The notes under the pieces: generated by a model
Databases searched by the model: none
Seen by the model: the letters and a program-made list of their open reading frames with translations, nothing else
What the model was told of the DNA's origin: nothing
NCBI RefSeq assembly: GCF_009299475.1
Contig: NZ_WBSN01000002.1
Span: forward strand, 1 to 64,000
Direction of reading: 5' to 3'
DNA: 64,000 bases
Origin: Bifidobacterium avesanii
GTDB taxonomy: Bacteria; Actinomycetota; Actinomycetes; Actinomycetales; Bifidobacteriaceae
Program-made: the position numbers and the translations under genes
Shown here: positions 26,338-33,511 of the stretch, piece by piece
Position numbering within the stretch: position 1 is the stretch's first letter
How the letters are laid out: every line of letters starts with the position of its first letter

Positions 26338-26734
26338 GTGACCGCCTTTCCCGCACCCCGCATTTTCGGCACCGACTTCGCACCCTACCGGCCCGATCCC
26401 ATCCGGTGCCCGCGCCACGCCGATCATTTACCGCACTTCCACCGTTGTTCCGGGCGGAGCCGAGCGCCGCCTGCGCTCTTCCGCCCCTTCCGTCTCTCCC
26501 GTCCTCTCCGCCGCTTCCTCCAGCACTCCCATCTCGTCTCGCGCTTCCCACGTCATTCGTTCCAACCTGCGATCCCTTCCACGCAGCTTGGACCATATGA
26601 CGCATAATCAGCCCCGCGGAAGGGCCATTTTGCCGTCATTCGTTCCAACCTGCGAATGACGGGGCCGCGGATTGGAACATTTGCGCTGAGACAGCGCGTC
26701 CCGGCGCGAAACCCATGTACAATGGAACACCGTT
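26338..26734. other. Intergenic upstream of tRNA-Arg
   Basis: No gene seen. The 20-mer GTCATTCGTTCCAACCTGCG occurs twice (about 26551 and 26635); the second copy is half of a hairpin with CGAATGACG. TACAAT at 26720-26725 is the probable -10 for tRNA-Arg. Confidence 0.5.
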
Positions 26735-26807
26735 GCCCCGGTAGCTCAGGGGATAGAGCACCGCTCTCCTAAAGCGGGTGTCGTGCGTTCGAATCGCATC
26801 CGGGGCA
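26735..26807 (+). tRNA. tRNA-Arg (CCT)
   Basis: 73 nt. The acceptor stem GCCCCGG pairs with CCGGGGC, discriminator A. The anticodon stem CCGCT/AGCGG encloses CTCCTAA, giving CCT (reads AGG). The T-arm is GCGTTCGAATCGC. Confidence 0.97.
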
Positions 26808-26816
26808 CTCTCCAGC

Positions 26817-26842
26817 AAAACCGTTGAAACACCAACGGTTTT
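26817..26842 (+). terminator. Terminator of tRNA-Arg
   Basis: AAAACCGTTG and CAACGGTTTT, 9 nt after the tRNA end, followed by a T-rich stretch. Confidence 0.8.
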
Positions 26843-27188
26843 CGTCTTTCCTCCTTATGTCATCCAGCTGCATTCACCCTGTGAGCAAGGGCATGCCACG
26901 CCAACCGTCACACCACGCGCTATGGCAAACGCCACGGCACGCCTTCCGGACGACCACCGACGAAAGACGGAACGGCAAGAAGGCGGAAGCTTACGCCGCC
27001 AGAGTCCCGAACAGTCTCCCGCCGGAAAGCACGGCACCATGCAGCGGACCAAAGTGGAGGCGCAATCTTCATCCATCCAATGACCGCCGGTGCAGCCGTC
27101 GCATCCATTATGCTGGGCAACCGTCGGACGCAACGCAGCGCCCGGCGCTCAACGCCATGTGGGCGAAACAACAATCAAGGAGGATACC
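26843..27188. other. Intergenic, no gene seen
   Basis: Between the tRNA-Arg terminator and the next start codon there are only unsupported open frames. Position next to a tRNA makes it a plausible site for remnants of an integrated element, but no att duplication is evident. Confidence 0.4.
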
Positions 27189-27464
27189 ATGGCCAACGAA
27201 GCCCAACTCATCAGAGCGATGAACCGCCTGTCCACTGCGATCGAAGGCTTCACCGACGTCTACAGGCGAATCAACGATCCGATATACGGAAACGTGCGGG
27301 ACGCGGCCGAAGCCGTCCATGTCAGCGAGGTCTACTTCCGCGAAAACTATGCGAGGCAGACGGAGCATCGTCAGGGGAATTCCGCGGTCTTTCTGAGGTC
27401 GGATTTGCTGGAGCGCAAGGAGCAGCTGCGCATGGAATGCTCCGGCAGACGCTACTACGACTGA
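27189..27464 (+). CDS. Small unknown protein with an excisionase-like helix-turn-helix segment
   Basis: 91 residues, with an excellent AAGGAGG 5 nt before ATG 27189. The middle, GNVRDAAEAVHVSEVYFREN, looks like the helix-turn-helix of MerR/excisionase-type proteins (Ala-Ala followed by a turn and Tyr/Phe), and the charged C-terminus ends CSGRRYYD. I cannot name the family. Its neighbours are noncoding repeats and tRNA-Arg, so it could be a relic of a mobile element that kept its small DNA-binding gene. Confidence 0.6.
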   Translation: MANEAQLIRAMNRLSTAIEGFTDVYRRINDPIYGNVRDAAEAVHVSEVYFRENYARQTEHRQGNSAVFLRSDLLERKEQLRMECSGRRYYD

Positions 27465-27508
27465 ACGGCCGCGGATCGACGCCGATATTCCCGCCGCAGA
27501 CGTGGCTA

Positions 27509-27628
27509 TCGATTTCTGACCTATGCGCGGGGCAGCAGAGCCGGAAGGCCATTCGAAAACGGCGGAATGACGTCACGGAAACCGCGGTTTTCGGCCCTCT
27601 TTGCCGACGCGTTAGGTCAGAAATCGAT
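27509..27628. repeat. Dispersed repeat, family D, copy 1 (MITE-like)
   Basis: About 120 bp bounded by ATTTCTGACCTA and its inverted form TAGGTCAGAAAT. The interior has GAAAACGGCGGAATGACGTC. The second copy is at 57859-57974. Confidence 0.75.
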
Positions 27629-27663
27629 TCGCGCTTCCATGGGCCGGAGCCGGGATGCGATTG

Positions 27664-27835
27664 CGGACAGATTCGGCGGCCTTTGCGTCCCGGATCGCAT
27701 CCAAAAATGGAAATGGATGCGGTCCAAGACAGATTCGGCGGCCGCCGTGTCTCAATCCGCATCCGTGACCGAAAACGGATGCGGATTGATACGGCATCCG
27801 ATTCCGATTACGGATGCGATCCGGGACACGGACCG
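27664..27835. repeat. Cluster of nested hairpins upstream of the NADH oxidase gene end
   Basis: GACAGATTCGGCGGCC occurs twice (about 27668 and 27728). Perfect 14-bp arms CAATCCGCATCCGT (27753-27766) and ACGGATGCGGATTG (27775-27788) form one hairpin, and GGATCGCATCC with GGATGCGGTCC another. No gene. Confidence 0.65.
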
Positions 27836-27905
27836 GAGCCCGCCGGGCCGCCATCAGGCCGTTCCGCCATCAAGGCATCCCGGCACCAGATCGGACCGGA
27901 CCGCG

Positions 27906-29270
27906 CTACTCCCCCGCTTCGGCGGCGGCCTTCATGGCCACCGCGCCCACGTAGTAGACGGGCTTGTCGAAGTTCGGCTGGAACAGGAAGTCCACGTTGG
28001 CGAGATCGTCGATGGTGAAGTGCGCCTGAATGGCCATAGAGATGACGTTCGCGGCGCCGGAGATGTCCGCCTTGGCGAGGAACTGGCCGCCCTTGACCTC
28101 GCGCGTGGCGGGGTCCCACGCGAGCAGGCTCGTCACCGGCGTGGTGGTGAGCATGAACTCGGGACGGTAGTCGTCGGTGAGCTCCGTGAGCCGCACGTCG
28201 AGGCCGCGACGCTCGGCGCCGCCTTGCGTGAGTCCGGAGGCGGCCAGCGACAGATCGTACAGCTGCACGGCGGACGTGGCCTGCGTGCCCATGTACTTGC
28301 GCGTGGGCTTGTCGATGTTGCGCCCGACGAGCAGTCCCTGGCGCACCGCATTGGTGGCGAGCGGGATGTAGTCGTGCTTGCTGGTCGGGTTGTAGAACAC
28401 GGTGGCGGAGTCGCCGGCCGCGTACACGTCCGGGACGCTGGCGCGCATGTACTCGTCCACGACGATCGCGCCGTTGGGCAGCATGTCCACCTGTCCCTTG
28501 AGCAGTTCGGTGGCGGGCAGGAATCCGACGGCGAGCACGGCGAAGTCGGCGTCGTACCGTCCCTTTTCGGTGACGACCGTGACGCCGTCGCCCGTGTCCT
28601 CGAACGCGGTGACCTTCTGCCCGAGCGCGAGTTCCACGCTGTGGTCCGCGAACGCGCGCTCCACCTGCGCGGTGATCGGCTCGTCGAAGTTGTTGGCGAG
28701 CACGCGGTCCATCGCGTCCACGAGCGTGGTCTTCACGCCGGCGAGGCTGAACTGCTCGGCCAGTTCGGCGCCGATGTACCCGGAGCCGACCACGACCACG
28801 GACTTCGCGTCCTTGGCGCGCTCCTTGATCGCCAGCGCGTGATCCCAGTTCTTGCACAGCAGCACGTGTTCGGAGTCGATGCCGGGGATCGGCGGGATGA
28901 CGGGCTTGGAGCCGGTGGTCACCACGAGCTTGTCGAACGCGTAGTCCTTCTCCTCGCCGGTTTCGAGGTCGCGCGCGTGCAGGGTCTTGCCGGCCGCGTC
29001 CACGGCGGTCACGTCGGTGCGCATGTGCATGGTCGCGCCGGCCGCGGCGAGCGCCTCGGGCGACGAGTAGAACATCTTCTTCGGGTCGGACACGTGGTCG
29101 CCGACCCACAGCGCGATGCCGCACGAGAGGAACGACAGCGTGGCGTTGCGCTCGAACACGTGCACCCGCCAATCGGGGTGCTCCTGCAGGATGGACTGCG
29201 CGGCGAACGTGCCGGCGTGCGTGCAGCCGATCACGGCGACGGCGGTGTTCTTCTCATTCACGGTGCTCAT
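27906..29270 (-). CDS. FAD-dependent NADH oxidase / CoA-disulfide reductase family protein
   Basis: 454 residues. FAD motif AVIGCTHAGTFAA at the N-terminus, the redox-active cysteine in TLSFLSCGIALW (about residue 44), the NADH motif VVVVGSGYIGAELAEQFS, a second FAD motif VYAAGDSATVFYN and a C-terminal dimerisation domain. A single active-site cysteine marks Nox/CoADR/NADH peroxidase enzymes. Water-forming NADH oxidase is likeliest in a bifidobacterium, giving oxygen tolerance, but the three activities cannot be separated by sequence. AAGGGAG lies 9 nt before the ATG. No operon partners. Confidence 0.9.
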   Translation of the reverse strand: MSTVNEKNTAVAVIGCTHAGTFAAQSILQEHPDWRVHVFERNATLSFLSCGIALWVGDHVSDPKKMFYSSPEALAAAGATMHMRTDVTAVDAAGKTLHARDLETGEEKDYAFDKLVVTTGSKPVIPPIPGIDSEHVLLCKNWDHALAIKERAKDAKSVVVVGSGYIGAELAEQFSLAGVKTTLVDAMDRVLANNFDEPITAQVERAFADHSVELALGQKVTAFEDTGDGVTVVTEKGRYDADFAVLAVGFLPATELLKGQVDMLPNGAIVVDEYMRASVPDVYAAGDSATVFYNPTSKHDYIPLATNAVRQGLLVGRNIDKPTRKYMGTQATSAVQLYDLSLAASGLTQGGAERRGLDVRLTELTDDYRPEFMLTTTPVTSLLAWDPATREVKGGQFLAKADISGAANVISMAIQAHFTIDDLANVDFLFQPNFDKPVYYVGAVAMKAAAEAGE

Positions 29271-29402
29271 CGTAAGGCTCCCTTGTCTTGATGGACTGGA
29301 TGGACTCGTCCCGTTGGACGTTCATGCCGCAGTCCAGCGTAGCAAGGCATGGCGATGACCGGCGCATGCGGACTGGCATGCCGAGTTCCGTCCGCCCGCC
29401 CG

Positions 29403-29457
29403 CACCGAATCCGCTCAATCCGCGGACCGATTGGGGCATAATGAGCGAATCCAGTGC
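29403..29457. repeat. Dispersed palindrome, family A, copy 2
   Basis: GAATCCGCTCAATCC paired with TGAGCGAATCCAGTGC; loop unlike the other copies. 26 bp before copy 3. Confidence 0.75.
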
Positions 29458-29483
29458 GCTACCGGGCCACTGGGGCTTGCAAC

Positions 29484-29539
29484 GCACTGGATCCGCTCAA
29501 TCCATGGTTCGGCATGCACGGATTGAGCGAATCCAGTGC
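29484..29539. repeat. Dispersed palindrome, family A, copy 3
   Basis: GCACTGGATCCGCTCAATCC paired with GGATTGAGCGAATCCAGTGC, the most complete of the three copies. Confidence 0.8.
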
Positions 29540-29665
29540 GGAGGAAGCTGGTCCCGGAGCAAAGACAACGCCGATCGATGCAACGAGCGTGCGATCCACG
29601 CAATACGGACCGTATGCCAGCAAAATACGCGATATCCCCCGTTCCCAGGGCAGATTTTGATGTTT

Positions 29666-29826
29666 GCGGACATCTACCCGGCCTTCCGAGGGCATTGACC
29701 GGAGGCATTGGCGGGCTCGAGATTCTGCGGAAGCTTGAAATACCGCGGAATACCGCGGTTGCTACACGTATGGAGCCCGCCGATCCACACATCGTGGTGC
29801 CCTCGGAAGGCCGGGTAGATGTCCGC
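29666..29826. repeat. 161-nt long hairpin with perfect 29-bp arms
   Basis: The left arm 29666-29694 (GCGGACATCTACCCGGCC onward) is the exact complement of 29798-29826. Inside, GGCGGGCTC pairs with GAGCCCGCC and TACCGCGGAATACCGCGG adds another stem. No gene overlaps it. Confidence 0.8.
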
Positions 29827-30140
29827 ACGCCGCGCAGTCCGCCCTAGGAAGGCGGAGTAGCGCCAATGATGGCATTGTTGGTGGCATCGGCCGGCGCCGG
29901 GGTTCCCGCACGAGCGACCGAGTGCCGCGCCGATGACCCGAAGCCGTTGGAAGCAAAAGGCTCCGGGCCACGATACCCCATGGAACCCGGAGCCGGCGAG
30001 CATCCCCAGAGAGTCCGATCTGGACGACTATGCGAAGGCAGCGGACGACGAAGCGACGGAATCCTAACGGCATGCTCCCAAATCGCTCCCAAAAAGGGTT
30101 AAGGGTTAAAACGTGGGGCCGCTCCCACGCCGAATATGCG

Positions 30141-30176
30141 AGAGGCCTTGGAATCACTGCGATTCACAAGGCCTCT
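30141..30176 (-). terminator. Hairpin just outside attL
   Basis: AGAGGCCTTG and CAAGGCCTCT form a 10-bp stem. Before the present element arrived, tRNA-Glu transcripts would have run leftward into it, so it may have been the tRNA terminator. It lacks a strong T-tract. Confidence 0.45.
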
Positions 30177-30182
30177 ACCGTG

Positions 30183-30203
30183 GTACCCCCTGAGAGAGTC
30201 GAA
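30183..30203. other. attL core
   Basis: 21 bp, identical to 39864-39884 (starts GTACCCCCTGAGAG). The next base differs (T here, C at attR). The internal side continues TTCTAAG. Confidence 0.85.
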
Positions 30204-30299
30204 TTCTAAGTAATGGCCGTTGCGATAGCTGGGAATAGCGGAATTCCAACGTTTCCGGCTATCATGCATATCACGTTAAACATCATAAATCACGCTGAT

Positions 30300-30321
30300 G
30301 CCGTCCAAAATCCGTCCAAAA
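30300..30321. promoter_or_regulatory. Integrase arm-type site candidate, attL side
   Basis: Two CCGTCCAAAA decamers in 11-bp phase. The same 22-bp block lies at 39771-39792 near attR. In the excised circle the two blocks would flank the core at 96 and 71 bp. Confidence 0.55.
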
Positions 30322-30361
30322 AGACGGCGAGCGCTCGCGGACGTCTCGGGGTCAGGTTACA

Positions 30362-30389
30362 GGCGCGACGGCCCGAAGGTCGCCGCGCC
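30362..30389 (-). terminator. Terminator after the 51-residue protein gene
   Basis: GGCGCGACGG and TCGCCGCGCC form a stem 12 nt past the stop on the minus strand. Confidence 0.5.
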
Positions 30390-30401
30390 CTTTCGTGAAC
30401 G

Positions 30402-30557
30402 CTACACGATCAGCTTCAGCAGCTGGTACAGCTGCCATAGGCTCCGCACATTGAAGCGCGTGCCGTCAACCGTGGCGAACGCCTCGCCGTCGCCCACGTG
30501 GACGATCACGGTACGCCCGTTCACGGTGATGCTGCCGTGCATCGTGATATGATTCAT
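30402..30557 (-). CDS. Small unknown protein, 51 residues
   Basis: Starts MNHITMHGSITVNG at ATG 30557, with AAAGG 7 nt upstream, and ends LYQLLKLIV before TAG. The first half looks like a beta hairpin (TVNGRTVIVHVGDGEAFATV) and the second like a short helix. I do not recognise it; short proteins of this kind are frequent in actinophages. It is the last gene of the element before attL and is bracketed by hairpins on both sides. Confidence 0.6.
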   Translation of the reverse strand: MNHITMHGSITVNGRTVIVHVGDGEAFATVDGTRFNVRSLWQLYQLLKLIV

Positions 30558-30598
30558 TTCGTAACCTTTGGTTAGGGGCGAAAGCCGATAACCACAAC

Positions 30599-30629
30599 AA
30601 GGCCCGATGTTCCAGCACCGGGCCTTTTT
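30599..30629 (+). terminator. Rho-independent terminator, plus orientation
   Basis: AAGGCCCG with CGGGCCTTTTT: stem followed by five T on the plus strand; it could also work leftward. No plus-strand gene is apparent upstream. Confidence 0.55.
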
Positions 30630-31556
30630 GCTACCAGCTTCCGCCGGTAACGGCCCGTCATATCAACGGGGACACCGCGTGTTACGGCGTCGCGCAGCAT
30701 CCTAGCAGCATCCGCCAACCGGGTGGGGGCGGTGGAATCCCCGGCCGAAACGGCTCCGATGCACCACACGCGTGGCCGCTGCGCCTCTCCCTCCGGTATC
30801 GGGTACCCCATCGCGCGCGCGAGACTCCACAGGGCCGTTTCTTGTATTGCCTACGCATGTAAGGCCGAACACGGCGCAAACGGCTTGAAACCGCCCCTCG
30901 CGCGCGACCCCCGGCATTTTCACGGCGAACTCGGGGAGAGAGGAACAGCGCATACGCGGGTAGTGTTCCGGCCGGCGTGGATTCTAGGATTTCACCGCCC
31001 CTACCCTTGGCTCCGGCCACGATCACCGCCGCCGCCCGCCGTAAAAGTTCCGGCGTCCGGCCCGCCTCCAAAATGTTTGATTTCAAGAAACTTCCGAGTC
31101 GCCTCACCGGCGGTCTCCCGACCGGCCCACGGGGTTATCCCCCACCCCTCGCGCAAGGCTTCCGCGAATATCGTTGCGGCCCTCGACATCGTTGGCGAGC
31201 GCAATAGCCGCAAGGGTCCCGGTATTTCGTCGCAGGCGGTGAAACGCGGCGGACGCGCGGGTTCGACGGGAAAAACAGGGATTTTGCGCGCACGCATGAT
31301 CTGACATGCCAACCGGCGGTTTCGCCGGCTTCGGTTGCGGAGTCCTCCCCCACGTCGAACGCGGTGAAGGCCACGGCGCTTGCGGGTGCTGCAAGCGTTC
31401 CGTGGCCTTCGTCGCTGGGTTTTCTTTTGGTTCCGTGGTTCTCACCGGGGTTGCGCGTCCGGTTCCCGCGTCGCCTGGGATGGCGGCGTGTGGCGGTGGA
31501 GCCGGGGCGCGATGGTTGTGCCGGCCGGGCGGCGTTGGCGCGCCGTCCGGCGTGCT
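30630..31556 (-). other. About 0.9 kb without a confident gene; overlapping minus-strand frames
   Basis: Open minus-strand frames include 31104-31445 (GTG start), 30682-31107 (GTG start overlapping the previous stop), 31001-31297, 30702-30953 and 30572-30811. Stretches such as AATIFAEALREGWGITPWAG and ALWSLARAMGYPIPEGE look protein-like, but they lie in different frames and none has a ribosome-binding site. Either one or two genes have been broken by frameshifts or the real frames are too short to judge. Confidence 0.4.
31366..31410 (+). terminator. Very strong hairpin, plus-oriented
   Basis: GAAGGCCACGG with CCGTGGCCTTC outside, and CGCTTGC with GCAAGCG inside, then GGGTTTTCTTTT about 8 nt later. 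It lies downstream of the minus-strand operon but points the other way, so it may block transcription entering from the left or end an unannotated plus-strand RNA. Confidence 0.6.
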
Positions 31557-31895
31557 TCAGTTCCCGGCCTCCCGCTCCCGTGCTTGCAGCCACGCCAGCG
31601 CCTCGGCGCAGTCGTCCAGCCACGCTTGCAACCGGTCGCATGCATTGCCGAGGTCGGCGAGCATGTCGGGGGTTATCTCCTCGCTGAACAGGCGGCGCGC
31701 CCCAGTGTCGGGGCACAGGCACGCGGACAGGTCGCCCGACTCCATGCGGTCCGTCTCGAACTGCCATCCGAAATCCGGTTGCACGCTTGAGAACAGGACT
31801 GTCACGCCGTCGCCAGTGGTTTCGTTGGTCCAGCCGGGCGAATGCTCGGCGTGCAGCAGGGGGCGCGGCGTCACGGCGGTCACAGTGGCGTTCAT
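31557..31895 (-). CDS. Unknown protein, paralogue of the upstream gene
   Basis: 112 residues from ATG 31895, overlapping the preceding stop by 4 nt. It shares the pattern HSPGW, then VTVLFSSVQPDFGWQFETDR, with the previous gene (HSPGF, then SLILFESAQSDFALSFTCSM), so the two are diverged duplicates. The C-terminal 40 residues are an acidic helix rich in Ala and Leu. No family is recognised. Last gene of a six-gene coupled operon in the satellite-like element. Confidence 0.65.
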   Translation of the reverse strand: MNATVTAVTPRPLLHAEHSPGWTNETTGDGVTVLFSSVQPDFGWQFETDRMESGDLSACLCPDTGARRLFSEEITPDMLADLGNACDRLQAWLDDCAEALAWLQAREREAGN

Positions 31896-32266
31896 AGCGT
31901 TTCCCCCTCGATTCGCACGTTCGGGTAGGCGCGCACGACCCAATCGATCACGCGGGTCACGTCGCGCAGCCACACGGCCAGCATGGTTGACTGTCCGGCG
32001 AGCCTCCACGGTTCGCTTGGCCCCTCGAACTGCCAATAGGCGGCGTCCGGCTCCATGTAGAACGACAGGCGGGTTTCATGCTCGCCTTCGGTGAACCACG
32101 TCATCGAGCATGTGAATGACAGGGCGAAATCGGATTGCGCGCTCTCGAACAGGATTAGCGAGCCTTGCGCCTCGTCCAGCGCGCGCACGAAACCGGGCGA
32201 ATGGGTCAGAGAGAGGTCGGGCAGGGGTTCCGTCGGGGGTTTCAGCGCGATTATCGGCGTGCTCAT
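31892..32266 (-). CDS. Unknown protein, paralogue of the downstream gene
   Basis: 124 residues from ATG 32266 with an ATGA overlap to the gene before. Core motif LTHSPGFVRALDEAQGSLIL then FESAQSDFALSF, shared with its neighbour. The C-terminal helix contains WLRDVTRVIDWVVRAYPNV. No function can be assigned; paired small paralogues in a satellite accessory operon may act together or against different targets. Confidence 0.65.
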   Translation of the reverse strand: MSTPIIALKPPTEPLPDLSLTHSPGFVRALDEAQGSLILFESAQSDFALSFTCSMTWFTEGEHETRLSFYMEPDAAYWQFEGPSEPWRLAGQSTMLAVWLRDVTRVIDWVVRAYPNVRIEGETL

Positions 32267-32496
32267 CTCACGCCTCCCCTCACCATCGTGCGGCGCAGAC
32301 GGCGGGCCGCGTCCATGCGCAGCGCGTCCCACAGGCTCACGGACGCGCTCGCGGGCAACCGGTACCGGTTCGCGCAGCTCGGGCATAGGACGCGCAGGGC
32401 GCGGCCGTCTCGGGTTCTCACGCACTCCCACATGTGGGCGTCGGGGGCCGTGATGTCGTAGGGGCGGCGGCAGTCGTTGCAGCGGGGTCGCGTCAT
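32263..32496 (-). CDS. Small zinc-ribbon protein
   Basis: 77 residues. Starts MTRPRCNDCRRPYD and carries a second pair VLCPSCANRY about 30 residues later: a four-cysteine zinc ribbon. The C-terminus is Arg rich. Joined to both neighbours by ATGA overlaps. Its layout (CxxC, WECVRTRDGRALRVLCPSC) parallels the next gene upstream (CxxC, WNLVFRDGRPTAVLCPDC), so they are probably paralogues. Confidence 0.7.
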   Translation of the reverse strand: MTRPRCNDCRRPYDITAPDAHMWECVRTRDGRALRVLCPSCANRYRLPASASVSLWDALRMDAARRLRRTMVRGGVR

Positions 32497-32738
32497 CGCA
32501 GGGCCTCCGTCCTCTTGTAGGGCGCGCAGGCGCGCCCGTCGGGCAGGACGCGGGCGCGCCTGTAGTCCAGCGTGGCCTCGTTCACTTGCGCCTCCAGCGC
32601 CTCCGCGTCGGTTTGGCAGTCGGGGCACAGGACCGCCGTGGGCCGGCCGTCCCTGAAAACGAGATTCCAATATTCGGCGTCCTTGGCTCCCATGCGGAAA
32701 CGGCGGCGGCAGCGATCGCACTTTATGACGTGGCTCAT
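32493..32738 (-). CDS. Small zinc-ribbon protein, paralogue
   Basis: 81 residues. MSHVIKCDRCRRRFRMGAKD at the start and VLCPDCQTDAEALEAQ later give the same CxxC...CxxC arrangement as the gene downstream. The remaining half is helical and ends DGRACAPYKRTEALR. ATGA overlaps on both sides. Confidence 0.7.
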   Translation of the reverse strand: MSHVIKCDRCRRRFRMGAKDAEYWNLVFRDGRPTAVLCPDCQTDAEALEAQVNEATLDYRRARVLPDGRACAPYKRTEALR

Positions 32739-32968
32739 CGCTCCACCTCCTCGTTCACGCCGGTGAGGAAACGCGCGAGGTCTTCGCCCTGACGCCAGTT
32801 GAGCGTGGCGACGGCCGGGTACCGGTCGCCTATCATGATCGTCACGGTGCCGTCGTCGGACACCTTGACGTGGAGCGGACGGCCGGGGTCGGCCTGATTG
32901 TCGAACTCCAACGGGTTCGAGTACCGGTAGTTGGGGTTCGAGTTCCATACGCGAATGCTCGTGTTCAT
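32735..32968 (-). CDS. Small unknown protein, 77 residues
   Basis: Starts MNTSIRVWNSNPNYRYSNPL. The central VKVSDDGTVTIMIGDRYPAV suggests beta strands, and the end LNWRQGEDLARFLTGVNEEV a helix. Coupled by ATGA overlaps to both neighbours. No family recognised. Confidence 0.65.
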   Translation of the reverse strand: MNTSIRVWNSNPNYRYSNPLEFDNQADPGRPLHVKVSDDGTVTIMIGDRYPAVATLNWRQGEDLARFLTGVNEEVER

Positions 32969-33114
32969 CGGGTCGCCCCCTTCCGGCTCGTGCGCTTGCG
33001 CCATGGCAGGGCGGCGAGCGCGAACGCGGCGAACAACAGGGCCGTGAGCGGTTGGGTTTCGCAGGTCGCCCACGCTGTGGTGCACAGGGCGAACGTGAGT
33101 GCGTAACGGTTCAT
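32965..33114 (-). CDS. Small membrane protein, 49 residues
   Basis: First gene of the coupled operon. GGAAGGAAA lies 5 nt before ATG 33114. Starts MNRYALTFALCTTAWATCET and has hydrophobic stretches either side of a short polar turn, then a basic tail WRKRTSRKGATR. One or two membrane passes are likely. Confidence 0.6.
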   Translation of the reverse strand: MNRYALTFALCTTAWATCETQPLTALLFAAFALAALPWRKRTSRKGATR

Positions 33115-33257
33115 GGTGTTTCCTTCCATGCCGGAAGGCACGCCCACGGGTATGATGGAGCGTGCTTCCGGCTAATGATTTGCTCTAGGTGAGGGTTTCG
33201 TTATCTGTGAAGCGTCCGGCCTCGGGGCGGTTCCATCGCCTCGGGGCCTTTCACATT

Positions 33258-33449
33258 TCACTCTCCGATCAGTCGAAGGTCGTCGCAGCCAAGCGCGTTC
33301 GCGAGCGCTATCGCCCGCTCCAACGGCATGTTCCGCCAATCCTTCGCGCCACGCTCGTAATCGGCTATTACCGGGCGCGGCACTCCGCTTGCCTCGGCTA
33401 GCTTGGCTTGGCTCCAGCCCTTCGCCTCTCGGAGTTCCTTAAGGGTCAT
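33258..33449 (-). CDS. XRE-family helix-turn-helix regulator
   Basis: 63 residues: essentially a lone HTH_3 domain. MTLKELREAKGWSQAKLAEA then SGVPRPVIADYERGAKDWRN and the closing ALANALGCDDL fit the Cro/C1 fold. Preceded by GAGGTGA. The region before it holds TAGACT repeats that could be its operator. It probably controls the small-gene operon downstream, giving the element a second regulatory switch besides the Stl-like protein. Confidence 0.85.
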   Translation of the reverse strand: MTLKELREAKGWSQAKLAEASGVPRPVIADYERGAKDWRNMPLERAIALANALGCDDLRLIGE

Positions 33450-33474
33450 TCATCACCTCGCTTTCTGTCTACCT

Positions 33475-33511
33475 ACCTATACATTTTAGACTAGTTAAGT
33501 AGACTAACGCA
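33475..33511 (-). promoter_or_regulatory. TAGACT direct repeats upstream of the XRE regulator
   Basis: TAGACTA occurs twice, 13 bp apart, within an AT-rich patch (TATACATTTTAGACTAGTTA) in an otherwise GC-rich region. Candidate operator and promoter. Confidence 0.45.

Larger units (their letters stand above)
29970..30209 (+). pseudogene. Probable 3' remnant of an older integrase gene at the same tRNA site
   Basis: One frame reads SDLDDYAKAADDEATES then stops; a shifted frame continues NGMLPNRSQKG and runs, open, to VVPPERVEF and TAA at 30207-30209. The end matches the tRNA-derived tail of the resident integrase (VPPERVEL), and the text before it resembles the C-terminus of tyrosine recombinases. 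This suggests an earlier element whose integrase has frame-shifted and been mostly lost. The identity is inferred from a short stretch. Confidence 0.4.

Noticed and set aside
29403-29539. attachment sites of another element
   Set aside because: The two copies are inverted-repeat elements also found at 138-193, away from any integrase or tRNA 3' end duplication.
30723-31304. 193-codon plus-strand frame in the satellite-like element
   Set aside because: No start signal and Pro/Arg-rich composition without motifs; the strong plus-oriented hairpin at 31366 alone is not enough to support a gene.
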